Part shown: one piece after another, positions 1 to 9,560 of the stretch
Numbering within the stretch: position 1 is the stretch's first letter
Layout: every line of letters begins with the position of its first letter
Assembly: GCA_963693315.1 (NCBI GenBank)
Contig: OY856186.1
Coordinates: 95,770,943-95,834,942, forward strand
Direction of reading: 5' to 3'
DNA length: 64,000 bases
From: Diogma glabrata
Taxonomy: Eukaryota > Arthropoda > Insecta > Diptera > Cylindrotomidae
Position numbers and translations under genes: made by a program
The notes under the pieces: model-generated
Databases searched by the model: none
The model's input: the letters and a program-made list of their open reading frames with translations, nothing else
What the model was told of the DNA's origin: nothing

Positions 1-97
1 TACACAAAATAATGACCTAAGTATTAATTCCAATTCAGTCTTAGTACGTAAATTAACGTATGGTGAAGATATAAACCTAAATAACTCCATTCAAGAT

Positions 98-1341
98 TTG
101 AAAAAGAAGAATAGTATTAATATGCCTAGCCAAGGGACTTATAATATGACGACAAATCAAGATTTTAAAAGTATAATAGAGAATCTTCAAAAAGATCTTG
201 AGAAAAGCGTTTTGATATTTGTTACGAAATTAAGTAGTAGCAACAGCATAACAACTTCTATTTTACAAACATTGATTACAGATATTACCAATATAATTTT
301 TGAACCTCTTTTTAAAACTCTAAGTGAATTATTTATTCCATGTTTGAATGATCCCGATATGACAAATCTATTTAACGATATATGTAAAACTTGTTCAAGG
401 CCTTTTGCCAAAATATCATCCGAACATTTATTTTTAAAGACTTTAAAAAAGAAAACTTATATTTTACTCCTGAAAATTTTGTAATTAATACTAGAATAGG
501 TGTTAATATGAGAAAGGGGCGACCATGTCTTAAAAATATTATAACTAAAGGTATTTTGATGCCAATTAAAGAGCAAATCAAACATTTTTTTGAATTACCT
601 AACATTTTAAATAGCACTCTCGAACACATGCAAAAACTCACAGCAGTTGAAAACAACGGAATTAGAAATTTTATTCAAGGGAGTACATGGAAAACTAAGT
701 TAAAACAGTATGACGGAAAGGTTGTAATTCCCATTGAATTTTATTACGATGACTTTGAAGCTGGCAATGCATTAATCCGTAGCAGCGTTTTATTATAGTT
801 TTCCTACCCTACCTAGAAATAATTCATCTTTAGAATATATTTTCACGGCTATGTTTATAAAAACAAAAGATCACAAAAATTTCGGAAACAATAAAGCTTT
901 ACATAAGTTAATATCTGTGATTAATTCCATTGACTCAGAAGGAATACTTATAGAAACTGAATCTCGAATTTTACGGGTTCACTTTGTGTTAAGTTTAATA
1001 GTAGGAGATAATTTAGGACTAAACGGATTATTAGGATTTTCAAGGTCATTTAGTCATAACTTCTTTTGCCGATTTTGCAAAATTAATAAAAATGAAATCC
1101 AACTACATCATATGGAACAAAGTTCATTATTACGAACAAAAGAAAACTACAATAACGATCTTATTATTAATGATTATAAACAAACCGGACTTTTTGAAGA
1201 ATCAATATTGAATAAAATAAACAATTTTCATGTCACTGAAAATTTTTGTGTTGACTTAATGCACGACGTTCTAGAAGGAGTTATTAAATATGGATTGGGA
1301 AATTCAATTCACTATTTTTTATTTGAAAAAAAATATTTTAC
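98..1341 (+). pseudogene. CACTA-like transposon protein, 5' part, broken
   Basis: Three consecutive plus-strand reading pieces (98-484, 391-798, 851-1341) belong to one protein. They resemble the large uncharacterised transposon proteins common in insects and cnidarians, related to CACTA/EnSpm Tnp2. Visible marks are KHFFELPNIL, FYYDDFEAGNAL, GDNLGLNGLLGFSRSF, a Cys pair in FCRFCK, and the CACTA-like signature CVDLMHDVLEGV about 90 bases before the gap. The pieces sit in different frames, with shifts near 440 and 800, so the copy is not translatable as one chain. The gap at 1342 removes the following sequence, and no continuation is seen beyond it. The CACTA assignment rests on remembered family resemblance and is moderately sure; the reading of one decayed gene is more certain. 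Confidence 0.6.
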
Positions 1342-1541
1342 NNNNNNNNNNNNNNNNNNNNNNNNNNNNNNNNNNNNNNNNNNNNNNNNNNNNNNNNNNN
1401 NNNNNNNNNNNNNNNNNNNNNNNNNNNNNNNNNNNNNNNNNNNNNNNNNNNNNNNNNNNNNNNNNNNNNNNNNNNNNNNNNNNNNNNNNNNNNNNNNNNN
1501 NNNNNNNNNNNNNNNNNNNNNNNNNNNNNNNNNNNNNNNNN
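1342..1541. other. assembly gap of 200 N
   Basis: An exact run of 200 undetermined bases, a typical placeholder for an unsized scaffold gap. The CACTA-like gene stops at its left edge and the RTE element 5' region begins at its right edge, so the two may not be adjacent in the genome. Confidence 0.99.
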
Positions 1542-4500
1542 AAGCGGCTCGCTATATAAACGTGTCAAAGGTTGTTTCTGGTAACCTTAAGATGCAGAAC
1601 GGACCCATTCACGACAATTTGGGTTGGGCCTTAGGTTAACACCCTAACCCCGGAAAAAAAATTATTTGTTAAATTTGGAAATCAGAAAAGAAAAACAGAC
1701 CCGGACAAAAACAACAGAATTTTACCTGGACGTGAAAAAGGACCAGACTACCGAATCGGAACGTGGAACGTGCGCAGCCTGAGCGCTCCTGATGCTCTTA
1801 TAAGTCTAGAAACAGAGGCTGAGAGGTATGGGATGGATATCATAGCTCTGCAAGAAATTAGACAGCCAATAATCGGAAAACAAGATTTGGATAGTCACTC
1901 TCTATACTGTAGTGGTCATCCTTCTCGAAGAGAATTTGGAACTGGCTTTCTTGTTGGTGCACGCATACAAGAAGCCGTGATGAAATTCATCCCGGTCAGT
2001 GAGAGGATTTGCTACCTACGTGTTCGTGGTACATATAACAATATCTCTCTTATTGCCGTGCATGCACCTACCGAAGCTAAGACCGTCGACGAGAAGGATA
2101 ATTTCTACATAGCACTGGAAGAAGCTATGAAACAAACACCAACACGCGACTTCACTATGGTTCTTGGTGACTTTAATGGGCAGGTTGGAAGAGATATCTC
2201 TTATGGAAATGTGGTGGGCCCCAACAGTCTGCATTTGAATTCGAATGATAATGGTGAGAGAATGACTGAGTTTGCATTATCAAATAATTTGAGAATTGCC
2301 AGTACTTTCTTTCCGCACCGATCGATTCATAAGCAGACATGGGTCTCACCGAATGGAAACACTCGAAATCAAATTGATCACGTGCTAGTTACAGCACGTT
2401 TCTTTTCGAGTGTTCTGGATGTGCGATTCTTTAGAGGTGCATACATTGGAAGTGACCACTTTCTTGTATGTGCTAAAATAAGGTTCCACTTCCCAAACCC
2501 AAGCATTCCGAAATTCAATCAACGGAAACGATTTAACATCTCATCACTAAAGAATGCAGAAACAGAAGAGAGATATCAAAACCATATTGCCGAAACATTG
2601 GAGAAATCAGAAACCATTAATGGAGACGTCGATAAGTCATGGTATTTGCTCAAAGATGCTGTTTTAAGCGCTGCTGAGGGAATACTTGGACGACCACAAA
2701 ACCACTCCCAGAAGCCATGGATGGATCAAGCATGTCTTGACGCTATTCAATACAAAAGAGATTGCTATCTGAAATGTCTGCAAGGACGCAACACCAGGTT
2801 AACGAAGGAGAACTATAAACTGGCAAGACAAGCCGTTACAAAGTTATGTAGACGAACGAAGAGAGAATGGTGGAAGAGAAATTGTGAGGAGATTGAAAGC
2901 TTCAATAAGGAACATCAATCGCGTAACTTCTTTCAACAGGTTAAAACCTTAAAGAAGGGCCCTCAAACTAGATCGACTGCTATTCAAAACGAAGATGGGG
3001 AGCTACAAGTAGACCTTAAAAATATATTAGATACTTGGGCCGCTTATTTTGAGAATCTTCTCAACTTAAGTGACCAGAAACAAGACGGGCGACGAGCAAA
3101 GCTTATTCGTGCGTCAAAGGTACATGTAGACGAACCCACCAAAGAGGAATTCGATGCGGCGCTGTCAAAATTAAAATGCAATAAAGCACCTGGTATCGAC
3201 GATATAACATCCGAAATGATTGTACATGGTGGTGAAACTCTATCCTTAAGATTGTTTGAACTTGTTCAAATGATCTGGAGGACTGAAACCATGCCACAGG
3301 ACTGGAACACAGCTATGCTGATACCAATCCATAAAAAAGGTAATCGCCTACAATGTGCAAACTACAGAGGAATCGCTCTACTCTGCACAGCATATAAGAT
3401 CTTTTCTTACATTTTGCTATCCAAAATCAATCCTTTTGCTGAACAACTGTTTGGAGAATATCAGTGTGGCTTCCGGCGGGGCCGAGGTACCACCGATGCA
3501 CTTTTCTCGATAAGGATGATTTTGGAAAAGTGCCGAGAGTTCAACATACCAGTGCACCAACTCTTCATTGATTTCAGGCAGGCCTACGACTCTCTCGAAC
3601 GAGAGACTCTATGGTCTGCTCTGGTGTCAATGGGAATTCCTTTTAAACTGGTATCACTATGCAAAATGACAGTACAGAACTCTCAATGCTGTGTACGAGT
3701 AGAGAACGAAATATCAAGGTTTTTTAAGTCGACTCCGGGTTAAGACAAGGTGATGCTATCTCTCCTATACTTTTTAATTTAGCCTTGGAATATGTGTGCC
3801 GTTAAAAGAAACTACCGACTAACAACAATATCTTGTCAATAAACTCAGTACAGATGATTGCATACGCTGATGATGTTGTCATCCTCGGCCGAAGTGAAGC
3901 TGTTATGAGTGAGACTTTTAAGTCGCTTGAGAGTGGAGCTAGAAATATTGGTCTTCAAATTAACTACAATAAAACCAAACATATGAATGTTTCAAGAGAG
4001 TCTGAGAAGAAAGATTTGATGTGCGGCGATGAACGAATTGAGGGAGTTGAATCTTTTAAAATTTGGGATCAATGCTTGACTCAAACAACAGCATACTTAC
4101 AGATATAAAAGCTCGAATCGCTGCAGGTAATCGAACTTTCTACTCAATCAAACCTCTCCTTGGATCTCCGTATGTATCAACTAACACCAAGCTCAAGTTA
4201 TACAAGACATTGATTAGACCGGTTGTGATGTATGGATCACAAACGTGGACCCTTACACAGAATGACGAATCGCATTTATCTGTATTTGAGCGTAAGATAT
4301 TACGCTACATTTTTGGTCCACTTAAGACAGACGATGGAGAGTATAGAACCCGATATAACTTTGAGATCAGAGACCTTGAGGGTCCTGATATAATAGGTTG
4401 TATCCGTTCTAATAGGATTGCTTGGTTTGGGCATGTTCTACGAGCCGATTCACAGTCTGGAATGATTAGAAAAATGTACGTTAGTACCCCAGGGAGTGGG

Positions 4501-4677
4501 CGACCGCGAGGTAGACCACGACTACAATGGGAGACTGACGTAATAAACGACCTTAAAAAAATCGGCTGCCATGGTAATTATGTCGCTGTTGCGAATGACC
4601 GTGGTGAATATTCGAAGCTGATTAGCCTGGCAACGCTCCTACATGGAGCATGAACGCCGTTAAAAAAAAAAAAAAAA

Positions 4678-4733
<56 letters not shown>
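1542..4733 (+). mobile_element. RTE-type non-LTR retrotransposon
   Basis: The element runs from the right edge of the assembly gap, through a short 5' leader, one endonuclease-reverse transcriptase gene and a very short 3' tail. The tail is an A-run (from about 4664) that passes directly into a long TA microsatellite. Short 3' UTRs ending in simple repeats are usual for the RTE clade. The 5' limit is unknown because of the gap, and no target-site duplication could be fixed. The gene is broken (separate entry). Confidence 0.75.
1734..4653 (+). pseudogene. RTE endonuclease-reverse transcriptase, frameshifted
   Basis: The protein would nick target DNA and copy its own RNA at the nick. The first frame is open from about 1734 to 3743. 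It begins with the APE-type endonuclease: GTWNVRSL, IIALQEIR, TMVLGDFNGQVG, NQIDHVL and GSDHFLV. Reverse transcriptase follows with NYRGIALLCTAYKIF, YQCGFRRGRGTTDALF and FIDFRQAYDSL (palm motif A). A shift near 3740 separates this from the RQGDAISPILFNL block, which meets a stop at about 3803. IAYADDVVIL (catalytic motif C) lies in the piece 3833-4108. Another shift near 4064 leads to the C-terminal piece 4063-4653, with the family-typical GRPRGRPRLQWETDV. Insect relatives are often misnamed craniofacial development protein 2-like. Two shifts and a stop make this copy inactive, although the sequence is otherwise well preserved. Confidence 0.85.

Positions 4734-4735
<2 letters not shown>
4664..4735. 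repeat. A-run followed by (TA)n
   Basis: About 15 A residues and then roughly 50 bases of alternating TA. It is read here as the 3' tail of the RTE element together with an expanded microsatellite. Confidence 0.9.
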
Positions 4736-4739
<4 letters not shown>

Positions 4740-4745
<6 letters not shown>

Positions 4746-6737
4746 GAACATGCACAAGTATCATATGGGAACTCCGTTAATAAAACACTTTTTTTGCATA
4801 CATTTGCTATATTTTGTAAATAATTTCTAGTTAAAATTTTTTACAATATTTTATAAGCCTATTCGGTATGTTGAATGAATTTTCGTTTACTAAATTACTA
4901 AATTAAAAATCGCAGTTTCTCTAATTCATCAGGAAAGGGAAACTTTTTTGGGATCCGGAACACTAAATCCTAAAGAAAGATACATGTTTGTTTTACATTT
5001 TCTTTCGCCACTTAATGTGATATTAACGTAGTGTATTAAATGAAATAAAATTGCAGATTATCCTTTTGTTATAATATTGAGAAAAATGATACGTCACTAA
5101 ATGGTTTTACTTTCTCTTGTGGCATAGGTTTGCTTTGCCATTTTAAATCTTTTTCGGTCTGTAAACAAATTTAAAAAATAAATAATTATCAACTTTTTCA
5201 TCAAACTTACATGCTGCATGTTTATGCTTACCAATTTCTAACCCTATGGTTTCCTCTACTGTTGAAAATTAAGAAATATATCTCCCGTTGAGGCGTTGAA
5301 TTTAATTAATTTTAGTCTTGTAACACAAGTGTTTCTCCAATTTTGGTTTAGTTCTGCCCATGAACAATTATTTTTTTGTCATGAACAGTTCTCCCTTTAT
5401 AACTAGGGTTAATTTTTAAAAAGCACGAGTTTTATAAATGTTTAATTTAATGAGCTACTATGAGATTTAAAAATTTTTGTTGTGTTTAAAGGTTAAAAAA
5501 AGACATTTTTGATAATAATATTTTAAGTTATAATTTTTTAACAATTTACTATGCAAAATGAAAAAATAATAAGGTTTATATCTCATCGATTTTTTTTTAT
5601 ATTTTCTTTTATAATTTTAAAACTTTATTAATTCACAAAAAATTGGGTTTTGTCCGATATTTTTTGGAAATTATAGAAATTTTTGAATAAATTATTATCT
5701 CTTTAGTTTTTTTTTAAATTTCCAAAAAAAAATCGCCAAAATCTAAATGTTTAGTATTATGTAGAAAAGTAATGAAGTTATAAGGCAAAAAATTAAATTT
5801 AACGGAGATACCCACCCTCCATCCCTTATTATTTTTTAATACTTTTTATAACAAATAATCAAAAACTGTAATTGTATTTATTTTAATTAAAAAAAGACTT
5901 ACTAATTCATTAAAACAAAAAAAATTTGAAAGCCGTTAAGTTGTTAGTGAAATACATCAAATTGAACATATATGAAACTCGTGGTTTTTAAAATTACACC
6001 TAACTTAAAGGGAGAATCACTCGTGATTACAAAAACTTTTCTTCCTTATGAAATGTTGTTTTTTATTTTCTCTTCCACTGTAAAAAAAAGTTAAAACAAA
6101 TCAAAAAGTTTGTGTTAAAAAACCGAATTTCTGGTTTAAAATTCGTGATTTTGACCTATGTATGGAATGTACCACGTCAAACGGATCAACGCTGAGCTCA
6201 AAATTCTATTAGTCGTTGAAAGTTGAACCCTTTTTCTGACCTTTGCTTGCTAAACACGAACATTTTGATATAATAGTTAAAAAAATTGAAAAAACGGTTT
6301 CTATTAAAAGATGCGATGAATTTTACAAGTATAGCAGTTAAACTGTTTAAGAAACTCTATAATCTTGCTTATATTTGCGCCATAAACAAATTTTTTTACG
6401 ACAGAGAATTTTGAACACAGCCTTGATGCGTTTGAGATGAAACGCACCATATGTATAAAGAATGTAGACTCTAAGTTAAAACAACTTACCATACATTCAG
6501 TAAGGAACGGATTTATTATAGCTCGCCAGTTGTCCTGCTATGCCAGTCGCCATATTTTGATTATTTTTATTACATTATTATTGTCCATCAAAATTGAACG
6601 TAGTCGACAATTTAAACTATTATCATAATATCATCATAATATTAATTATTATGTATTAACCATCAAAAGTGTCATTTAAAACGACGATGATGTTAATACT
6701 GTTCAAACTAGAGACTATCACTACCACTATTTATTAT
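4740..6737. other. AT-rich intergenic DNA, no gene
   Basis: No coding sequence with recognisable similarity was seen; short ORFs near 6304-6628 on both strands have no recognisable motifs. The only structure found is the degenerate inverted repeat at 5391-6014, listed separately. Confidence 0.6.
5391..6014. repeat. degenerate inverted repeat
   Basis: The segment 5391-5449 is an imperfect reverse complement of 5959-6014. Both contain the blocks AAACTCGTG, then TTTTTAAAA, then AAAGGGAGA, in the same order when read towards the outside. About 510 bases of AT-rich DNA lie between the arms. It is probably an old MITE or foldback element; element ends and target duplications were not recognised. 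Confidence 0.45.
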
Positions 6738-6745
6738 ATATAGAC

Positions 6746-7837
6746 TAGGGTTTCTAATCCGGATATCCGGATATCGAATTATCCGGATTATTCGACCATA
6801 TTTTGACTATTCGACTATCCGGATACTTTTTTGCAATTATCCGAATATTAAAAAACCCTTTATTTTGTAAAAAAATAATCAAATTGCGTTGAAAAGTTCA
6901 AATAACTATTAACTTGATTTGCAAAGTTTGATAGTGCAGTGACGTGACTACAAGTTTTAAAAATTTATTTACAACTTTAATGTTGTGAAAACTGTAATCA
7001 TTGAATATTTTATGAAACGCTTCGTGAATCTGTAGTGTAAAGATATTTTACTAATATTTATTTAATGCTATATTAATTTAAAAAAAATAATGTTTTATAA
7101 ACTTAAGCCCTGTCAATAAAATCTGAAGTGTTGGCTATTTTTTTTAAAGTTTATGAGAGCTGTACTTCTAAATTATGACTCTGAGGAAATCACTAATGAA
7201 ATTACTATTGAAAGTGAAGATGAAGAAAGTCTAAGTAGTGAAGTTTGTATAAGAAATCGTGACTGCAGAAAGACTTGAGAATGCTATTGCTTTAATTACT
7301 CATGTTGAGAAGCAGAATGAAGGAAGTTCCATATTGCTGAAAAAAGATTTCATTTATTTAAATAATTATAAAAACGGAGGGCAATTTAAATATTCCATAT
7401 TGCGTATTATTACCAATAAACCTACATCGACTGCAACGGAGCGGGTATTTTCAATTGCTGGTCTTACCAAGACAAAAATTAGAACTCGACTCAATTTCGA
7501 GACATTGTAACAATTAATTAATGCAATAATTTTTCTAAAATATGCATTTTTATAAATGCATCAATAACTTCATTAATTTAATTAAATTTATCAATAATTT
7601 AATTTTTTTTATTATTATTATTTATGATTTGTTACTATTTTTGTTATTTTGTGACTATGTATAAAAATTAATAATATAGATACACGAAAAATATACATAA
7701 ATGATTTAAATACCGCAAAGTAAACAACATGTTTTATTTATTGCTTAATTATCCGGATATCCGGATTATCCGGATAATTCATTGTTTATGTATTCGATAT
7801 CCGGATAATCAAATAGGTCGGATATTTAGAAACCCTA
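6746..7837. mobile_element. deleted hAT element with 8-bp TSD
   Basis: The 1,092-bp element is bounded by the TIR TAGGGTTTCTAA (left) and its complement TTAGAAACCCTA (right). It is flanked by a perfect 8-bp duplication ATATAGAC at 6738-6745 and 7838-7845, the TSD length of hAT transposons. Both ends carry many copies of the palindromic word ATCCGGAT or close variants, which probably serve as subterminal transposase-binding sites. Inside is only a relic of the transposase. The perfect TSD suggests a fairly recent insertion by transposase supplied from elsewhere. Confidence 0.9.
7154..7510 (+). pseudogene. hAT transposase C-terminal fragment
   Basis: The region 7259-7510 encodes the end of a hAT dimerisation domain (hATC): the block TATERVFSIAGLTKTKIR is characteristic, with the conserved ERVFS core. 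A preceding acidic stretch starting with the ATG at 7154 (DSEEITNE...ESEDEESLSS) lies in another frame and is probably the upstream part of the same gene. The zinc finger and the catalytic core are missing, so the fragment cannot transpose the element by itself. Confidence 0.75.
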
Positions 7838-7845
7838 ATATAGAC

Positions 7846-8379
7846 CACTAAATTAGCACAATTTAAAAAAAATTACTTTTCTACTTAGACAACCAGATTG
7901 TAACTGAAAAGGTTTAATACCAATTTTCGTTATGACTTCAATTTATAAACTTTTATAAAAGTGTTTGTAAAAAGAATTTTTTTTTTGTAAAATAGTTGTT
8001 GATTTTTTAAATTGCAAAAGTCTCTTTGTAAAGTTTAAAATAAAATCTTCAATATTCGTATTAAGTTTTACAACAAAAATTGTAGAATGTTATTTTTCTG
8101 TTCACAAAATTTTACAAAATTTTGTACAATTGATTTTCATTTTGTTATGGATACACGATTTATGATTTAAAATTTAAAAAAATCAACATAATCTTAAAAA
8201 TATTTTTGTCAATTGTCAACAATAAAAAAAAGTTGTAATTAGAAATATTTATGATTTTGTACTTTTTTAATCCAAATCACAAAAACAATTGGTAAGTTTA
8301 CAAATGTTTTTCATATTTAAAAAAGTATAAAAAATTTTCTATAAAGTTTAGGATTTTTTGGTAAATTCACAAAAATATT
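7846..8379. other. AT-rich DNA, no gene
   Basis: Rich in A and T runs and in repeats of short words such as TTTTACAAAA; no coding or structured element could be supported. Confidence 0.55.
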
Positions 8380-8703
8380 TTGTTAGCAATTTTACAAAAC
8401 GATTTTGTCTATAGAGGAACAATATTTAAACGATCTTATTACTTATATTTTAAAGAAGGAAAACAGTTATTGAAAATAATAGATATTATTAAAATTAATA
8501 ATGAATTCTTTTTGATAACACAAAATGTCCGAATAGTCAATTACGATGGTCATTTCAGAGTGTTCATCTTAGGTGAAGTTACAGCCCAGTATAAAATAAT
8601 ATCATTTACTAAAAACTATTATACTAATTTAAAACCTTTTGAATTACATGTCCTTCTCAATGGAAATAAGATTTTTAAAGGCAATATTCATTCATTATTA
8701 TAG
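8380..8703 (+). pseudogene. possible CACTA-like C-terminal fragment
   Basis: An open stretch of about 107 codons without a convincing ATG start. Its composition is protein-like, for example GTIFKRSYYLYFKEGKQ and IIDIIKINNEFFLITQNV. This style resembles the C-terminal beta-rich tail of the CACTA-like transposon proteins seen at 98-1341 and 34.6-36.2 kb, but the match is weak and from memory. It ends with a normal stop. No transposon ends were identified around it. It could also be an unrelated decayed gene. Confidence 0.35.
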
Positions 8704-8803
8704 AAAATCATTATAGAATCACAAAAAGTTTGCGTTTTTATTTTTTTTATTAAGTAATGAAATTAATATTATATAAACAATACACATACTGCAAATCAAA
8801 CAT

Positions 8804-8805
<2 letters not shown>

Positions 8806-8879
<74 letters not shown>
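8806..8879. repeat. (AT)n microsatellite
   Basis: About 37 uninterrupted AT dinucleotides. Confidence 0.97.
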
Positions 8880-8882
<3 letters not shown>

Positions 8883-9073
8883 GTAAATTTATTATATTTT
8901 TTAATATTATGTATAATATGTACATGCAAAATAATGGTAGCTCGTTGTTATTAATAATAAATGTTCATATACATAAAAAATGTTTTAAAATGTCTATTTA
9001 AAGGAAAAGAGTTAATGTAAGTATAGTGATTTATATAAGAACAATAAAACAAAAACAATTATTTCCTATAGTC

Positions 9074-9131
9074 AAGAATGATTAAACTTAATCATTCTTT
9101 AATATAGAAAATAATACTTTCTATATTAAAG
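9074..9131. repeat. two overlapping perfect hairpins
   Basis: The segment 9074-9084 pairs perfectly with 9089-9099 (11 bp, loop AACT). The segment 9097-9110 pairs perfectly with 9118-9131 (14 bp, loop ATAATAC). The two share bases 9097-9099, so they are alternative rather than simultaneous structures. No function is known. Confidence 0.8.
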
Positions 9132-9139
9132 AAAGATAC

Positions 9140-9560
9140 CTAATCCATTTTCTTCATCTGCGAATTTATTTACTACAGATAAGAATCTTTATATTTGAAT
9201 TTACAATAAAATATTCTTTATTTGAGATCAATTTCTCTAATATGAAATAAACGTTTCTGCATCTGAAAAATATTTTCTTGTTTTAAGAAATTAAATTCTG
9301 ACTTTTCGATTTCAAATTCAAGGTTTGTGATTCAACTTCTGTATTTAAGAAATAAATTTTCTCCATTTAAACAGGAGCTTCTCAATTAAAGAAACCACTT
9401 TGTTCATATTAAGAAACAAAAGCTTAAAATGAGAACTCGAAAAAATCATTGGAATGAGAAAGATATTATTTAAACCAAGTCGAAAAATTTCTTAGCTGAA
9501 AATCAAGAGCTCATATTTCTTAATGTGGTGTATTTTTTCTTAATTGAAGATAGCTTTTTT
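9140..9560. repeat. quasi-palindromic TTTCTT / AAGAAA series
   Basis: Short blocks of TTTCT and AAGAAA alternate irregularly every 15-40 bases across this stretch, giving a run of weak palindromic units. It is bounded on the right by the truncated LINE. No coding sequence was found in it. It could be part of an unknown noncoding transposon or just compositional bias. Confidence 0.4.

Noticed and set aside
1290..1568. ORFs crossing the assembly gap
   Set aside because: Most of their length is undetermined N.
8719..8954. ORFs with long YIYIYI runs
   Set aside because: Translation of the AT microsatellite on both strands.
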